Below, in pieces: positions 47,458-58,176 of a stretch of DNA of 64,000 nucleotides. A model generated the notes under the pieces. The model saw only the letters and a program-made list of their open reading frames with translations. It searched no databases and was not told where the DNA came from. A program made the position numbers and the translations under genes. How positions within the stretch are numbered: the first letter of the stretch is position 1; each line of letters starts with the position of its first letter. Source of the DNA: Photobacterium indicum. Lineage in GTDB: Bacteria; Pseudomonadota; Gammaproteobacteria; Enterobacterales; Vibrionaceae. The stretch lies in contig NZ_PYOC01000001.1 in assembly GCF_003026215.1 (NCBI RefSeq), positions 930,001 to 994,000 on the forward strand, read 5' to 3'.

Positions 47458-47487
47458 AAAAAAGCGAACCTTTCGGTTCGCTTTTTT
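47458..47487. terminator. Bidirectional terminator, orphan/gcvP
   Basis: AAAAAAGCGAACC, loop TTTC, GGTTCGCTTTTTT: perfect 13-bp stem with A and T runs between convergent genes. Confidence 0.95.
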
Positions 47488-47551
47488 GTTATCAGTCAGT
47501 CTTCAACGTAATTATCGGTTTCCAACGTGACGATCCATGATCAGCAGATCA

Positions 47552-50431
47552 TTAATCTTCGATGTAGCTGTCGATGCTTGGGCAAGAACAAATTAAGTTA
47601 CGGTCACCGAATACGTTATCAACGCGATTCACTGTTGGCCAGTACTTAGATGCTCGAGTGTGATCTGATGGGAAGCAAGCAATTTCGCGACTGTAAGCAC
47701 GGTTCCACTCAGTTTCCATTAGGTCTGCTTGTGTGTGTGGTGCATGTACCAACGGGTTGTCGTCGATTGGCCATTCACCTTCTTGAACGCGTGCAATTTC
47801 TTGACGAATTGCAATCATCGCATCGCAGAAACGATCAAGCTCAGCTAAATCTTCAGATTCGGTCGGTTCAATCATTAGCGTACCAGCAACAGGGAAAGAC
47901 ATGGTTGGCGCATGGAAACCGTAATCCATTAAGCGCTTCGCTACATCTTCTTCAGAAATGCCAGAGGCTTCTTTTAGTGGGCGAATGTCGATAATACATT
48001 CGTGAGCAATACGGCCTTCAGTACCACGGTAAAGAACAGGGTAGTGTGGACGTAGGCGTTCCATTACGTAGTTAGCGTTCAAGATAGCAAGCTTCGTTGC
48101 TTCAGTAAGGCCTTCTTCACCCATCATCGCGATGTAAGCGTATGAGATCGGAAGAATAGAAGCTGAACCTAGCTCTGCTGCAGAAACAGCGTACTGCTGG
48201 CCTTCATCAGCAGTCGATTGAACGTGACCAGGAAGGAAAGGTGCTAGGTGCGATTTAACACCGATAGGACCCATGCCCGGACCGCCACCACCGTGTGGAA
48301 TACAGAATGTTTTGTGTAGGTTTAGGTGCGAAACATCTGAACCGATAAAGCCAGGGTTAGTTAAACCAACCTGTGCGTTCATGTTTGCGCCATCAAGATA
48401 AACCTGACCGCCAGCATCGTGTACAAGGTCACAGACTTCACGTACTGCTTCTTCGTATACACCGTGTGTAGAAGGGTATGTGATCATGATGCATGATAGG
48501 TTATCACGGTGTTTTTCGATCTTAACTTTCAGATCTTCAACATCGACGTTGCCTTTTTCATCACAACCTACAACCACAACTTTCATTGATACCATTGCTG
48601 CTGATGCAGGGTTAGTACCGTGCGCAGAACTTGGAATCAAACAAACATTACGGTGGCTGTCGCCATTGTGCTGGTGGTAACGTTGAATCGCGATTAGACC
48701 CGCATATTCACCCTGTGCGCCAGAGTTTGGCTGTAGAGAGAATGCATCGTAGCCTGTTACAGAACACAGCATTTCAGAAAGCTTAGAGGCAAGCTCTTGA
48801 TAGCCTTTAGTTTGATCAACTGGTGCGAATGGGTGTAATGAACCGAATTCAGGCCAAGTGATAGGAATCATCTCTGCTGCTGCATTCAATTTCATTGTAC
48901 AGCTGCCTAGCGGAATCATGCCGTGTGTCAGCGAGTAGTCTTTGTTTTCAAGCTTCTTCATGTAACGCATCATTTGCGTTTCACTGTGGTGCTCGTTGAA
49001 AACAGGGTGTGTTAGATACTTACTTGTACGGCGGCAGCTTTCTGGAATTGCAGCAAATTCGTCAGCAGCAATATCTGCTGTGAACATTGATGCTTTTAAT
49101 TCGTTGCCAGTAAAGATAGCCAATAGCTCTTCAACGTCAGAAACCTTGGTGGTTTCATCTAGGCTGATACCTAGTTGAACGTCAAACTTACGCAGGTTGA
49201 TACCAGCAGTTAGTGCTTTTTTGTAGAAATCGTCAGTTTTCTTGCCAGTGTTAAGCGTAATTGTATCGAAGAATGTATCACTTGCTAGTTCGATACCTGA
49301 ATTACGTAAACCAGCAGCAAGAATTGCTGTTAGGTGATGAACACGACGGCCAATTTTACGAAGACCTTCAGGGCCGTGGTACAAGGCATAGAATGCAGCC
49401 ATATTGGCTAATAGGGCCTGTGCGGTACAGATGTTCGATGTCGCTTTTTCACGACGAATGTGTTGCTCACGCGTTTGCATTGCCATACGAAGAGATTGGT
49501 TGCCTCTCGCATCTTTAGAAACACCGATTACACGGCCTGGCATAGTACGCTTGTGCTTGTCTTTCGTTGCCATGAAACCAGCGTGTGGACCGCCGAATCC
49601 CATTGGTACACCGAAGCGCTGTGCACTACCAATCACTACGTCTGCGCCCATTTCACCAGGTGCTTTAAGCAGTGTTAGTGCTAATAGATCAGATGCAACA
49701 GCAACTAGTGTTTTTTTCGCGTGTGCTTTTTCAATGATATCTGTTAAATCAGTGATTGAACCTGTTGTACCTGGGTATTGTACTAAAGCACCAAATACAT
49801 CGTGGTTATCCAGTTCTTCAACTGAACCCGTGATGATTTCAATACCAATATATTCTGCACGTGTGCGAACAACATCAACCGTTTGAGGGTGTAGGTCGTT
49901 AGAAACAAAGAAGGCTTTGCTTTTACTCTTACCTGCACGCAGACACAGTGTCATTGCTTCTGCTGCTGCTGTTGCTTCATCAAGCAAAGAGGCGTTTGCC
50001 AGTTCCATGCTTGTAAGGTCCATAATCATCTGCTGGTAGTTAAGCAGAGATTCAAGGCGACCTTGAGAGATTTCTGGCTGGTAAGGTGTGTACGCAGTGT
50101 ACCAACCTGGATTTTCAAGCACGTTACGAAGCACAACATTTGGCGTTAGGTTGTTATAGTAACCTTGACCGATATAGCTACGATTAATGATGTTCTTACT
50201 TGCAATCGCTTTAAGAGAAGTCAGCATGTCTGCTTCACTTTGTGCTGGATCCAGCTTCATAGGTTCTGGCAGACGAATATCCGCTGGAACTGTTTGTGCT
50301 ATTAGCTGCTCAACGCTTTCTGCAGAAATTGTTTTCAGCATAATGTCTTGCTGTGCAGCATTAGGGCCATTGTGGCGACCCGCAAAATCTTGGTCGTCGC
50401 TTAAAGCATTTAGAAGAGTCATGTCGGTCAT
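47552..50431 (-). CDS. gcvP: Glycine dehydrogenase (P protein)
   Basis: A 959-residue P protein of the glycine cleavage system, decarboxylating glycine and passing the aminomethyl group to the lipoyl arm of GcvH. It has the double-length form of proteobacteria. PLP attachment is at the Lys in [17 protein letters not shown]; the N-terminal half shows [19 protein letters not shown]. The start ATG 50431 has AGGAAA upstream and gives the usual length (E. coli 957); the longer frame to 50458 has no site. Third gene of glyA-gcvH-gcvP, 200 bp after gcvH. Confidence 0.96.
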   Translation of the reverse strand: MTDMTLLNALSDDQDFAGRHNGPNAAQQDIMLKTISAESVEQLIAQTVPADIRLPEPMKLDPAQSEADMLTSLKAIASKNIINRSYIGQGYYNNLTPNVVLRNVLENPGWYTAYTPYQPEISQGRLESLLNYQQMIMDLTSMELANASLLDEATAAAEAMTLCLRAGKSKSKAFFVSNDLHPQTVDVVRTRAEYIGIEIITGSVEELDNHDVFGALVQYPGTTGSITDLTDIIEKAHAKKTLVAVASDLLALTLLKAPGEMGADVVIGSAQRFGVPMGFGGPHAGFMATKDKHKRTMPGRVIGVSKDARGNQSLRMAMQTREQHIRREKATSNICTAQALLANMAAFYALYHGPEGLRKIGRRVHHLTAILAAGLRNSGIELASDTFFDTITLNTGKKTDDFYKKALTAGINLRKFDVQLGISLDETTKVSDVEELLAIFTGNELKASMFTADIAADEFAAIPESCRRTSKYLTHPVFNEHHSETQMMRYMKKLENKDYSLTHGMIPLGSCTMKLNAAAEMIPITWPEFGSLHPFAPVDQTKGYQELASKLSEMLCSVTGYDAFSLQPNSGAQGEYAGLIAIQRYHQHNGDSHRNVCLIPSSAHGTNPASAAMVSMKVVVVGCDEKGNVDVEDLKVKIEKHRDNLSCIMITYPSTHGVYEEAVREVCDLVHDAGGQVYLDGANMNAQVGLTNPGFIGSDVSHLNLHKTFCIPHGGGGPGMGPIGVKSHLAPFLPGHVQSTADEGQQYAVSAAELGSASILPISYAYIAMMGEEGLTEATKLAILNANYVMERLRPHYPVLYRGTEGRIAHECIIDIRPLKEASGISEEDVAKRLMDYGFHAPTMSFPVAGTLMIEPTESEDLAELDRFCDAMIAIRQEIARVQEGEWPIDDNPLVHAPHTQADLMETEWNRAYSREIACFPSDHTRASKYWPTVNRVDNVFGDRNLICSCPSIDSYIED

Positions 50432-50632
50432 GGTTCTTTCCTGAACAGTTGCTACCAATTACATCCATTGTGATTCAATGATCTGACGTAATTGCTATAA
50501 GTCATCGGAGTATTACTTAAAACGGCTTTTGATTGGTATCTGTAGAAGCAAGTGTCTAGAAGAAGACATTGTTCAACCAAAAGCCGAGATTTACCTAGTT
50601 TGTCAAAAGGTACTTAGATTTCGATAGAAACC

Positions 50633-51010
50633 TTAGTCTTCGATAGATTCTAAGTATTTGTCACCAGCAGTAAGCTTAGTCAGCTCTTCAACGTCGCTGA
50701 TCTTAATTTTAGCAATCCAGCCGCCTTCGTACGGTTCTTCGTTTACAAGCTCTGGACTATCTTCTAGCTCTTCGTTGATTTCAACAATTTCACCAGTAAC
50801 AGGAGCGTAAATATCAGATGCCGCTTTTACTGATTCAACAAGAGAGAATGTTTCGCCTGCTTCAACTGAATCACCAACTTCTGGAAGATCCACAAAAACC
50901 ACGTCGCCTAAAAGACCTTGAGCGTGGTTAGAAATGCCCATGGTGATAGTGCCGTCACCGTTATCACGAACCCACTCATGGCTTTCAGCAAACTTAAGTG
51001 TATTTTCCAT
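50633..51010 (-). CDS. gcvH: Glycine cleavage H protein
   Basis: A 125-residue lipoate-bearing carrier of the glycine cleavage system. K62 in [15 protein letters not shown] is the lipoylated lysine. Ends [13 protein letters not shown]...MSIED-like, as usual. Strong ribosome binding site AAGGAG. Between glyA (170 bp upstream) and gcvP on the same strand. Confidence 0.97.
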   Translation of the reverse strand: MENTLKFAESHEWVRDNGDGTITMGISNHAQGLLGDVVFVDLPEVGDSVEAGETFSLVESVKAASDIYAPVTGEIVEINEELEDSPELVNEEPYEGGWIAKIKISDVEELTKLTAGDKYLESIED

Positions 51011-51181
51011 TTTAAACTCCTTGCGTAAATGTTCCGCAGATAATGTTTGTTATAAAAGCGTGCTGTTTATACAGACAGGCCATTTGAATTAATCATTTTT
51101 ATTGTTTCATGCTCTCTATAACGATGTTCTTCATAAAAAAGAGGTGTTACGAGAGCATGATATGTCGGTAAATTTTGTTTT

Positions 51182-52477
51182 TTACTGGTAAAGCGGGAAA
51201 CGGCTACACAGCTTCTGAACTTGCTGCTTAACACGTTTTTCCACTTCACTGTTGTCTTCTGGGTTAGCAGCTAGGCCGTCTAGCACATCGCCAATCCATT
51301 CTCCAATTTGCTTGAATTCGTCATTGCCGAAGCCACGGCTTGTACCTGCTGGTGTACCTAAACGAATACCCGAGGTTACCATTGGTTTTTCAGTATCAAA
51401 CGGGATACCATTTTTATTACAAGTGATGCCTGCACGCTCTAGTGCATTTTCAGCAGCATTACCTTTTAAGCCCTTAGGGCGAAGGTCAACCAACATCAAG
51501 TGGGTATCGGTGCCGTTAGTTACAATATCGCAGCCACGAGTTTGTAGTACTTCTGCTAATACTTTGGCGTTACTAATCACATTTTTGATATAAATTTTGA
51601 AATCAGGTTCTAATGCTTCACCAAATGCGACAGCTTTACCCGCAATAACATGCATTAATGGACCACCCTGAAGGCCAGGGAATACCGCAGAGTTAATCTT
51701 TTTATTGATGTCTTCTAGGTTTGTTAGAATCATGCCACCACGTGGGCCACGTAATGTTTTGTGTGTTGTTGTTGTAACAACATGTGCATGTGGGATAGGG
51801 CTAGGGTGTTCACCCGCAGCAATAAGACCTGCGATGTGTGCCATATCAACCATTAGGAAAGCGCCAACTTCATCAGCGATTTCACGGAATTTTTCAAAAT
51901 TGATTGTGCGAGGAATAGCAGAACCACCCGCAATAATCATTTTTGGTTTGTGCTCGATAGCCAGTTCACGCACTTGGTTGTAATCAATTTCTAGCGTGTC
52001 TTTGCTCACGCCGTATTGAACAGCATCGAACCACTTACCCGAAAGAGCAGGGCGTGCACCGTGTGTTAAGTGACCGCCAGCATCCAAAGACATGCCTAAG
52101 ATAGTGTCACCCGGTTGAAGCAGTGCAAGCATAACTGCACCGTTTGCTTGAGCGCCAGAGTGAGGCTGAACATTAACGTATTCACATTGGAATAATTGCT
52201 TGGCACGAGCGATAGCGATCTTTTCTACTTCATCAACATGTTCACAACCACCGTAGTAACGACGGCCCGCATAACCTTCAGCATACTTATTGGTTAAACA
52301 AGTACCTTGTGCTTGCATTACCGCTTTAGAAACGATGTTTTCAGAGGCTATTAGCTCAATTTGCTGATTCTGGCGGTTAAGCTCAGCTTCGATGCCTGCG
52401 TTAACGGCACCGTCAACCTGTGCAAGGTTGGTTGAAAAGAACATTTCTAAATCATGATTTTGATACGAAGCTTTCAT
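51182..52477 (-). CDS. glyA: Serine hydroxymethyltransferase
   Basis: A 431-residue PLP enzyme interconverting serine and glycine with tetrahydrofolate. PLP lysine in [33 protein letters not shown] and [20 protein letters not shown] near the N-terminus are canonical. It is about 14 residues longer at the N-terminus than E. coli GlyA (417). Being in the gcv locus, it is probably the glycine-degrading paralogue (glyA2), with the housekeeping copy elsewhere. First gene of glyA-gcvH-gcvP; ribosome binding site GAGGAT. Divergent from the XRE/cupin regulator gene, 571 bp away. Confidence 0.95.
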   Translation of the reverse strand: MKASYQNHDLEMFFSTNLAQVDGAVNAGIEAELNRQNQQIELIASENIVSKAVMQAQGTCLTNKYAEGYAGRRYYGGCEHVDEVEKIAIARAKQLFQCEYVNVQPHSGAQANGAVMLALLQPGDTILGMSLDAGGHLTHGARPALSGKWFDAVQYGVSKDTLEIDYNQVRELAIEHKPKMIIAGGSAIPRTINFEKFREIADEVGAFLMVDMAHIAGLIAAGEHPSPIPHAHVVTTTTHKTLRGPRGGMILTNLEDINKKINSAVFPGLQGGPLMHVIAGKAVAFGEALEPDFKIYIKNVISNAKVLAEVLQTRGCDIVTNGTDTHLMLVDLRPKGLKGNAAENALERAGITCNKNGIPFDTEKPMVTSGIRLGTPAGTSRGFGNDEFKQIGEWIGDVLDGLAANPEDNSEVEKRVKQQVQKLCSRFPLYQ

Positions 52478-52921
52478 TCACGTTATCCTCAAGTCGAGCT
52501 CCAAGGCGGTTAAGCTTTTATCAGAGCCGTTCATATTTGTAGGTATGGTTTATTCTAATTTTAATAACGTTTCGTCTTGTTTTATCTTGGCAGTGAAGAG
52601 CAATGTTGCCAACAAGTACGTAACATACCTTTCTATAGATAGCCGATCAAACAAAAATTTCCAATAGTGGATTTTTATCTCTTTTAATGAGATTTATTGT
52701 ACGCAAACGTTTGCGCTCTGTCATGTAAATTCCTATTATAAGACCAAATAGTTAGTCAATTTCAGTTTACAATGGTGTGTTGATAGTTTGTTTTAATTTG
52801 TGATAACCCCTTTTACAACAAGGGGAGATAGATATTTCTAATTACATTAAATTGAAATAATATCGGCGTTATAAATGTTGAATTTTTTATTAAAAAAGGT
52901 GGTGTTTCAGTTTTATATTTC

Positions 52922-52945
52922 CAAAGTTTCCTAAAGGAAACTTTG
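52922..52945. promoter_or_regulatory. Palindromic operator between glyA and XRE/cupin gene
   Basis: CAAAGTTTCCT, two bases AA, AGGAAACTTTG: 11-bp perfect arms. It stands about 100 bp before the XRE/cupin start and about 445 bp before glyA, so it suits autoregulation and perhaps control of the gcv genes. Half-site-like AAGTTTCGG (about 52991) and TAGGAAACTC (about 53916-53925, before the AGCS gene) are nearby. Confidence 0.55.
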
Positions 52946-53048
52946 TTTCAAATATGATGCATGGGTCATGTTTTTTATTTGCGATAACTTTTAAGTTTCG
53001 GGCAAGCTATGCCAGAATGAAGACATAGTATTGGGCAAGGAGGGCCGT

Positions 53049-53675
53049 ATGACCGATAAGAATGAACAAGATATTTACCCATCAATGAGCGTTGCGAAAG
53101 AGCTGGAAAGTGAAAAAATTAAACCGTTAAAGCTCGGTAAACGCTTAAAAGAAATTCGTATGGCGCATGGTTTAACACTTGAAGAAGCGAGTAAAAGAAC
53201 AGGTCTTGCACGTTCAACGCTTTCTAAGATTGAAAACGAACAAATATCACCAACATTTCAAGCAATGCAAAAATTGGCTAATGGTTTAAGTGTTGATATA
53301 CCGCAGCTTTTTGCACCGCCGAAGCAAATAAAAGCAACAGGTCGTCGTGATATAACACGTACGGGTGAGGGGAAGCCACATCCTACTTCAACCTATGAGC
53401 ATGAGCTATTAGCAACCCAGCTAACGCATAAGAAAATGATGCCGTTTAAGTCTCGTGTTCGTGCTCGTTTTTTTGAAGATTACTCAGATTGGATTCGCCA
53501 TGATGGTGAAGAGTTTTTATTGGTGCTGTCAGGGCAGATAACCTTCTATTCTGAGTTCTACGAACCCGTTGTGTTAAGCGAAGGAGACTCTGTCTATTAT
53601 GATGCAAATATGGGACATATGCTTGTTTCTTTAAGTGAAGATGATGCTCATATCCTTTGGGTTACAGCCTCTTAG
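53049..53675 (+). CDS. XRE/cupin transcriptional regulator of gcv locus
   Basis: A 208-residue regulator with an N-terminal XRE-type HTH (LGKRLKEIRMAHGLTLEEASKRTGLARSTLSKIENEQISPT, about 28-70) and a C-terminal cupin (about 120-205; EEFLLVLSGQITFYSE, LSEGDSVYYDANMGHMLVSLS) that likely senses a small ligand such as glycine or serine. The start ATG 53049 has AAGGAGG five bases upstream; the longer frame from TTG 53031 has none. In Vibrio this gene stands between glyA and gcvT; here it diverges from glyA-gcvH-gcvP and is read in the direction of AGCS-gcvT, and would be their local regulator. Confidence 0.88.
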   Translation: MTDKNEQDIYPSMSVAKELESEKIKPLKLGKRLKEIRMAHGLTLEEASKRTGLARSTLSKIENEQISPTFQAMQKLANGLSVDIPQLFAPPKQIKATGRRDITRTGEGKPHPTSTYEHELLATQLTHKKMMPFKSRVRARFFEDYSDWIRHDGEEFLLVLSGQITFYSEFYEPVVLSEGDSVYYDANMGHMLVSLSEDDAHILWVTAS

Positions 53676-54024
53676 CCTTAATGTATGTGATGAAGATCTT
53701 CTTTTTGGCATTTGCTTTTTAATGCTATTGATAGATTAGCTAATTATTCATGATTATCGACAAGTATTTAACATTAAAGGTTTTTTTAGAAAACAAAGCA
53801 GCACATTACACGTGTGTTAGTGGCTAATTTTCTAGACGCGAACAACAGACGCAGAAAGAAATCTGAATTTCTGTGAGTGAACACGGTTTGAACTAAACTA
53901 AACTTTGTCTATTATAGGAAACTCATTAACAAAAACATAACAATCAGCATTGGTAGTTGTTGTTTAAAACAAAGCCGACTATGTTTTTGCAGAGATAGTG
54001 ATAATAGCGAGGATAGTGTTCCCC
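53676..54024. promoter_or_regulatory. Leader of the AGCS-gcvT operon
   Basis: 349 bp, presumed promoter and leader. In V. cholerae a tandem glycine riboswitch is found before an AGCS gene; I looked for its conserved cores (GGAGAG...and CTCTCAGGCAAA-type) and do not see them here. Contains AAACTTTGTCTATTATAGGAAACTC (53902-53925 area), a spaced pair of half-sites like the operator at 52922-52945. Confidence 0.4.
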
Positions 54025-55404
54025 ATGGAAGCTTTAACGAACTTGATATCTGCAATAAATGGTGTGGTGTGGGGTGTTCCCATGCTAGTGATGATTCTTG
54101 GTGTAGGATTATTTTTAACATTTGGCCTGAAATTAATGCCAATTCTAAAGCTAGGTACTGGCTTTAAATTGTTATGGACTGGGCGAATTCCTGAAAAAGA
54201 AGAAAATGTAAAAGGTGAGATAAGCCCGTTCAACGCGTTAATGACATCCCTTTCAGCCACCATCGGTACAGGTAACATTGCAGGGGTAGCAACGGCTATC
54301 TTCCTAGGTGGCCCAGGTGCATTGTTTTGGATGTGGTGTACCGCGCTAGTCGGAATGGCAACTAAATATGCAGAAGCTGTTTGTGCGGTGAAATACCGTG
54401 AAACAGATGCAAATGGGAACCATGTTGGTGGCCCAATGTATTACATCAAAAATGGTTTAAGCAGTAAGTGGTCTTGGTTGGGCACTGCGTTTGCTATTTT
54501 TGGCTCTATTGCCGGTTTTGGTATTGGTAATACAGTGCAATCGAATTCCGTTGCAAGTGCTGTTGAATCAAGTTTTGGTGTTTCACCAATGATTTCAGGC
54601 TTGGTAATGATGGTACTGGTTGGCTTGGTATTGATGGGGGGCATAAAGCGTATTGCTGATGTCGCAGGAAAGTTAGTACCACTGATGGCTGTTTTTTATA
54701 TTGCAGCTGGCTTAGTCGTATTGATGACCAATGCGACAGAAATACCGGCAGCCGTTGCTTTGATTTTTGAAAGTGCGTTTACCCCAGTTGCTGCTGAAGG
54801 TGGGTTTGCTGGTGCGGCGGTGTGGGCTGCAATTCGTTTTGGTGTCGCACGTGGTGTGTTCTCGAATGAAGCTGGTTTAGGTAGTGCACCTATTGCGCAT
54901 GCGGCTGCTCAAACAAAGAACCCGGTAGCACAAGGCTTAGTTGCGATGTTGGGTACCTTTATTGACACCTTAGTGGTTTGTACCATTACTGGCTTAGCTA
55001 TTGTCGTTTCAGGTGAGTGGACATCTGGCGCAACAGGCGCGGCACTTACATCTGCCGCTTTTGCTTCGGCATTGCCCGGTATTGGTAATTATCTTGTCGC
55101 GATTGCTCTATCAATTTTTGCTTTTACCACAATTTTAGGCTGGAGCTTCTATAGCGAAAAGTGTGTTCAGTATCTATTGGGTGTGAAAGCGGTAGTTCCT
55201 TTTCGAGTGCTATGGATTTTGGCGGTGCCTATTGGTGCGACCAGCTCTTTAGAATTCATTTGGTTACTCGCAGATACATTAAACGCAATGATGGCAATTC
55301 CTAACCTAATTGCTCTGATGTTGCTAAGTCCTGTGGTCTTTAAGCTGACAAAAGAATATTTTTCTAATCAGCAAAAAGGTGATGAACAAGCAGGTGAATC
55401 ATAA
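54025..55404 (+). CDS. AGCS-family alanine/glycine:cation symporter
   Basis: A 459-residue Na+/H+-coupled amino acid carrier of the AGCS (SAF) family. Eleven or so helices; family signatures are SLSATIGTGNIAGVATAIFLGGPGALFWMW, GGPMYYIKNGL, FSNEAGLGSAPIAHAAA and TILGWSFYSEKC. I take ATG 54025 (MEALTNLISAINGVVW) since the membrane domain begins there; GTG 53998 in the same frame would add nine residues, and neither has a well-spaced ribosome binding site. Set between the regulator and gcvT, it presumably brings in glycine for cleavage. Confidence 0.9.
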   Translation: MEALTNLISAINGVVWGVPMLVMILGVGLFLTFGLKLMPILKLGTGFKLLWTGRIPEKEENVKGEISPFNALMTSLSATIGTGNIAGVATAIFLGGPGALFWMWCTALVGMATKYAEAVCAVKYRETDANGNHVGGPMYYIKNGLSSKWSWLGTAFAIFGSIAGFGIGNTVQSNSVASAVESSFGVSPMISGLVMMVLVGLVLMGGIKRIADVAGKLVPLMAVFYIAAGLVVLMTNATEIPAAVALIFESAFTPVAAEGGFAGAAVWAAIRFGVARGVFSNEAGLGSAPIAHAAAQTKNPVAQGLVAMLGTFIDTLVVCTITGLAIVVSGEWTSGATGAALTSAAFASALPGIGNYLVAIALSIFAFTTILGWSFYSEKCVQYLLGVKAVVPFRVLWILAVPIGATSSLEFIWLLADTLNAMMAIPNLIALMLLSPVVFKLTKEYFSNQQKGDEQAGES

Positions 55405-55482
55405 GGTTGGAATGGTTTTATTACCAACTAGTAGTATGGATTAATTGACCGCAGGGTATGCGGTCTATGGAGTATTAAACGT

Positions 55483-56601
55483 ATGTCTCACGAACTTCTG
55501 GTTACCCCTCTTCATGCGCTACATGTTGAAATGGGCGCAAAAATGGTTCCATTCGCTGGCTATGATATGCCTGTTCAGTACGCATTAGGTGTACGTAAAG
55601 AACACTTGCATTGCCGCGATGCAGCCGGTCTATTTGATGTTTCTCATATGGGGCAACTACGTCTGCATGGTGCAAATGCAGCGAAAGCGATTGAAGCATT
55701 GGTACCTGTCGATATTATCGATTTGCCTTCGGGCAAGCAGCGTTATGCTTTCTTCACGAATGAAGAAGGCGGTATTAGCGATGATTTAATGGTGACAAAC
55801 TTTGGTGATCACCTATTCGTAGTTGTGAACGCAGCATGTAAAGATCAAGATATTGCACACATTCAAGCTAATTTGCCTGAAGATGTAACAATGGAAGTGA
55901 TTGACGATCGCGCTCTACTTGCACTTCAAGGGCCAAAAGCGGCTGAAGTATTGGCACGTTTGAACCCTGCAGTGAGCGACATGGTATTCATGGACGCAAC
56001 GAAACTAGAATTATGTGGCGTTGAATGTTACGTAAGTCGTTCTGGTTACACTGGCGAAGACGGATACGAAATCTCTGTACCAGCAGATACAGCAGATGCA
56101 TTTGCACGTGAGCTGTTAGCATATGCAGAAGTAGAGTGGATTGGTCTTGGTGCGCGTGATTCATTACGTCTTGAATGTGGTTTGTGCTTGTACGGACACG
56201 ATCTTGACCCAACGACAACACCTGTAGAAGCAAGTTTGCTTTGGGGTATCAGTAAGTGCCGCCGTGCAGATGGTGAGCGTGCGGGTGGTTTCCCTGGTGC
56301 AGAGCTTATTCTTGAGCAGATCAAAACCAAAGATGTGGCTCGCAAGCGTGTAGGTCTTCTTGGTCATTCAAAAGCCCCTGTGCGCGAAGGCAGCAAGTTA
56401 TTTGATGTTAATGATGATGAAGTAGGTATCGTTACAAGTGGCACGTTTGGCCCTTCTAAAGGCATGCCCGTTGCAATGGCTTATGTTCAGACGGGTCTTG
56501 CAGTGATTGGTACAGAGCTATTTGCAGAAGTTCGTGGTAAGAAACTACCAATGACTGTTGAAAAAATGCCATTCGTACCACAGCGTTACTACCGTGGTTA
56601 A
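55483..56601 (+). CDS. gcvT: Aminomethyltransferase (T protein)
   Basis: A 372-residue GcvT, releasing ammonia from the H-protein adduct and handing the methylene to tetrahydrofolate. Typical stretches: MVPFAGYDMPVQY, HCRDAAGLFDVSHMGQ, DRALLALQGPKAAEVL, SRSGYTGEDGYEI, LGARDSLRLECGLCLYGHDL. Conventional length. About 80 bp after AGCS. T, P and H proteins and SHMT are all here; the L protein (lpd) is not, being shared with other complexes. Confidence 0.96.
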   Translation: MSHELLVTPLHALHVEMGAKMVPFAGYDMPVQYALGVRKEHLHCRDAAGLFDVSHMGQLRLHGANAAKAIEALVPVDIIDLPSGKQRYAFFTNEEGGISDDLMVTNFGDHLFVVVNAACKDQDIAHIQANLPEDVTMEVIDDRALLALQGPKAAEVLARLNPAVSDMVFMDATKLELCGVECYVSRSGYTGEDGYEISVPADTADAFARELLAYAEVEWIGLGARDSLRLECGLCLYGHDLDPTTTPVEASLLWGISKCRRADGERAGGFPGAELILEQIKTKDVARKRVGLLGHSKAPVREGSKLFDVNDDEVGIVTSGTFGPSKGMPVAMAYVQTGLAVIGTELFAEVRGKKLPMTVEKMPFVPQRYYRG

Positions 56602-56695
56602 TTAATTAGCATAACCCACTATCTTGCGACTAGGATGGTGGGGTTCTTGATGATGTGCTTATGAAGAACAGAAAGTGCTAGTGAGATGATTAATT

Positions 56696-56725
56696 AAAAA
56701 AGGAGCGATTTTAGCTCCTTTTTTT
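56696..56725 (+). terminator. Terminator of gcvT
   Basis: AAAAAAGGAGC, loop, GCTCCTTTTTTT: 11-bp stem and T-run. Confidence 0.92.
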
Positions 56726-56830
56726 CATGCCAAATTTATGCGGATTATCAACCTGAAACAGGCTCCATATAAACAATGTAAATACGTGAGGCATGTGAAC
56801 GATTACAGCGTGCGCCAACGTCTATGTTGG

Positions 56831-57040
56831 TTAATGGCTTTTTACCATGGTTTGATAAACAGATTTGAACATCAGGTTAAATCCGTCTTGTGAAATTTCA
56901 CGTGCTGTCATCTTTGCCGCTTTTAGTCTGCGATAGCACTCACCAAGGGTAGCAAGTACGACTTCTTGTTCTTTAGGGTTCAATTTATTCATCATTGTTG
57001 GCTCACTATCAGTAGTAATAAACATTGTTTTTTTTATCAC
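56831..57040 (-). CDS. Small conserved-looking protein, 69 aa
   Basis: A 69-codon frame. From the internal methionine pair (MMNKLNPKEQEVVLATLGEC) onward the sequence is a plausible soluble helical protein (YRRLKAAKMTAREISQDGFN, LMFKSVYQTMVK). The true start may be one of those Met codons (56993 or 56990), giving about 53 residues. No family recognised. I keep it because composition is protein-like and no other gene fills the stretch. Confidence 0.45.
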   Translation of the reverse strand: MIKKTMFITTDSEPTMMNKLNPKEQEVVLATLGECYRRLKAAKMTAREISQDGFNLMFKSVYQTMVKSH

Positions 57041-57294
57041 TCAAATATATCTGACAGTTTATGAATCAACTCTGAACGAAGATGAAGAAATAGTGTAATT
57101 ATCTTACTCGTATTAATCGGTGTGGTATGCCTTCCAAGTTAAAAACCTTTGCTTGTGAGCGCTTCATATTAGAAACCTGTACAAGCATGGTATTTGTGTA
57201 GTGTTTTCTGTTCACCCATTACTTCGAGACATGAGTTTGAAACCCACGGCCACAGTGTTCGGATGTGAGAACTCATCATATAATTCTTTAAAAC

Positions 57295-57942
57295 TTACTC
57301 AAAAAGAAAAGACTCATGATTATCAAGCCAAAGAGGGTACTTTGCCATTACTTTCGAAAACACGTCGCTCTCTAAGTGTTTTGCTAACCAGTCTTGAATT
57401 TTCGGATAAGATGATTGCTCAAACCTTTGTCGGTCAACATGCGCAAATTGACGAATAAAGGGGAAAATCGCATAGTCCGCGAGGGTAGGTGCCGTTCCCA
57501 TTAAATAATTGGAAGTACTCAATCGCTCTTCTAGTACATTTAAAAAATGCATGCCTTGTTGGCGGTAGTACTCTTCTGGAAAGTCAGGGTGACGGTCAGC
57601 ATATTTGTATTTATCTAACCAGCCTTTGAATTCGCCATCACAAGTCACAATTAATGCGTCAATGTCAGATTGAATCGATGGATTGTCGATACAGAGTAAA
57701 TTCGCTGGGTCATTTTGCTGAAGTGCCCATTTCATAATATCTAGGCTTTCATCTATCACCGACCCATCATTTAAGATCAAAACGGGTACTGTTCCTTTTT
57801 CTGATGCAGCAAGCATGTCGGCAGGTTTATGTTTTAATATTATTTCACGCAGCATGACAGAACGCTTTGCTAATAATAATCCCATTCGTGCACGCATAGC
57901 GTAAGGACAGCGACGAAAAGAATACAGTATAGGATGTGGCAT
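57295..57942 (-). CDS. Glutathione S-transferase
   Basis: A 215-residue GST. The N-terminal thioredoxin-like domain starts LYSFRRCPYAMRARMGLLLA, with the Cys-Pro-Tyr-Ala motif of Omega/Beta-like glutathione-handling members, then KGTVPVLILNDGSVIDESLDIMKW (the cis-Pro and glutathione-binding ES). The C-terminal helical domain ends in PTLADYAIFPFIRQFAHVDR. Ribosome binding site AGGAAA. Monocistronic. Substrate cannot be told; a Cys in the active site suggests thiol transfer or reduction rather than conjugation. Confidence 0.88.
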   Translation of the reverse strand: MPHPILYSFRRCPYAMRARMGLLLAKRSVMLREIILKHKPADMLAASEKGTVPVLILNDGSVIDESLDIMKWALQQNDPANLLCIDNPSIQSDIDALIVTCDGEFKGWLDKYKYADRHPDFPEEYYRQQGMHFLNVLEERLSTSNYLMGTAPTLADYAIFPFIRQFAHVDRQRFEQSSYPKIQDWLAKHLESDVFSKVMAKYPLWLDNHESFLFE

Positions 57943-57999
57943 GGTGTTTTCCTGAATACAGAAAAGAATCTATAGCTATAGTAACGTGACTTAATGAAT

Positions 58000-58025
58000 C
58001 CTGCACCTTGAGGTAGCTTGGGTAT
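58000..58025. repeat. Vibrionaceae-type intergenic repeat
   Basis: CCTGCACCTTGAGGTAGCTT followed by GGGTAT. The reverse complement reads ATACCCAAGCTACCTCAAGG then TGCAGG, a sequence I recall as common between genes in Vibrio and Photobacterium. Compare the degenerate copy at 4823-4843. Confidence 0.6.
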
Positions 58026-58176
58026 AAAATAATTAACGGTTAATAAATTTTTAGTAAATACTCTAAAAAAAAAGCTAACGTAAAAATCTCCGTCTATAAT
58101 TTTAGTCAGTTATGTCTTGTGTGAAAAATATGGATTAACACTCAACAAAAACACACTTAATAAGGGAATAGTACTG

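Noticed and set aside
49404..49886. Plus-strand 160-codon frame inside gcvP
   Set aside because: Antisense to a certain housekeeping gene with strong codon bias; no start signal.
53676..54024. Glycine riboswitch before the AGCS gene
   Set aside because: Expected from Vibrio, but I could not find the conserved core sequences on either strand of this leader or upstream of glyA. A covariance-model search would settle it.
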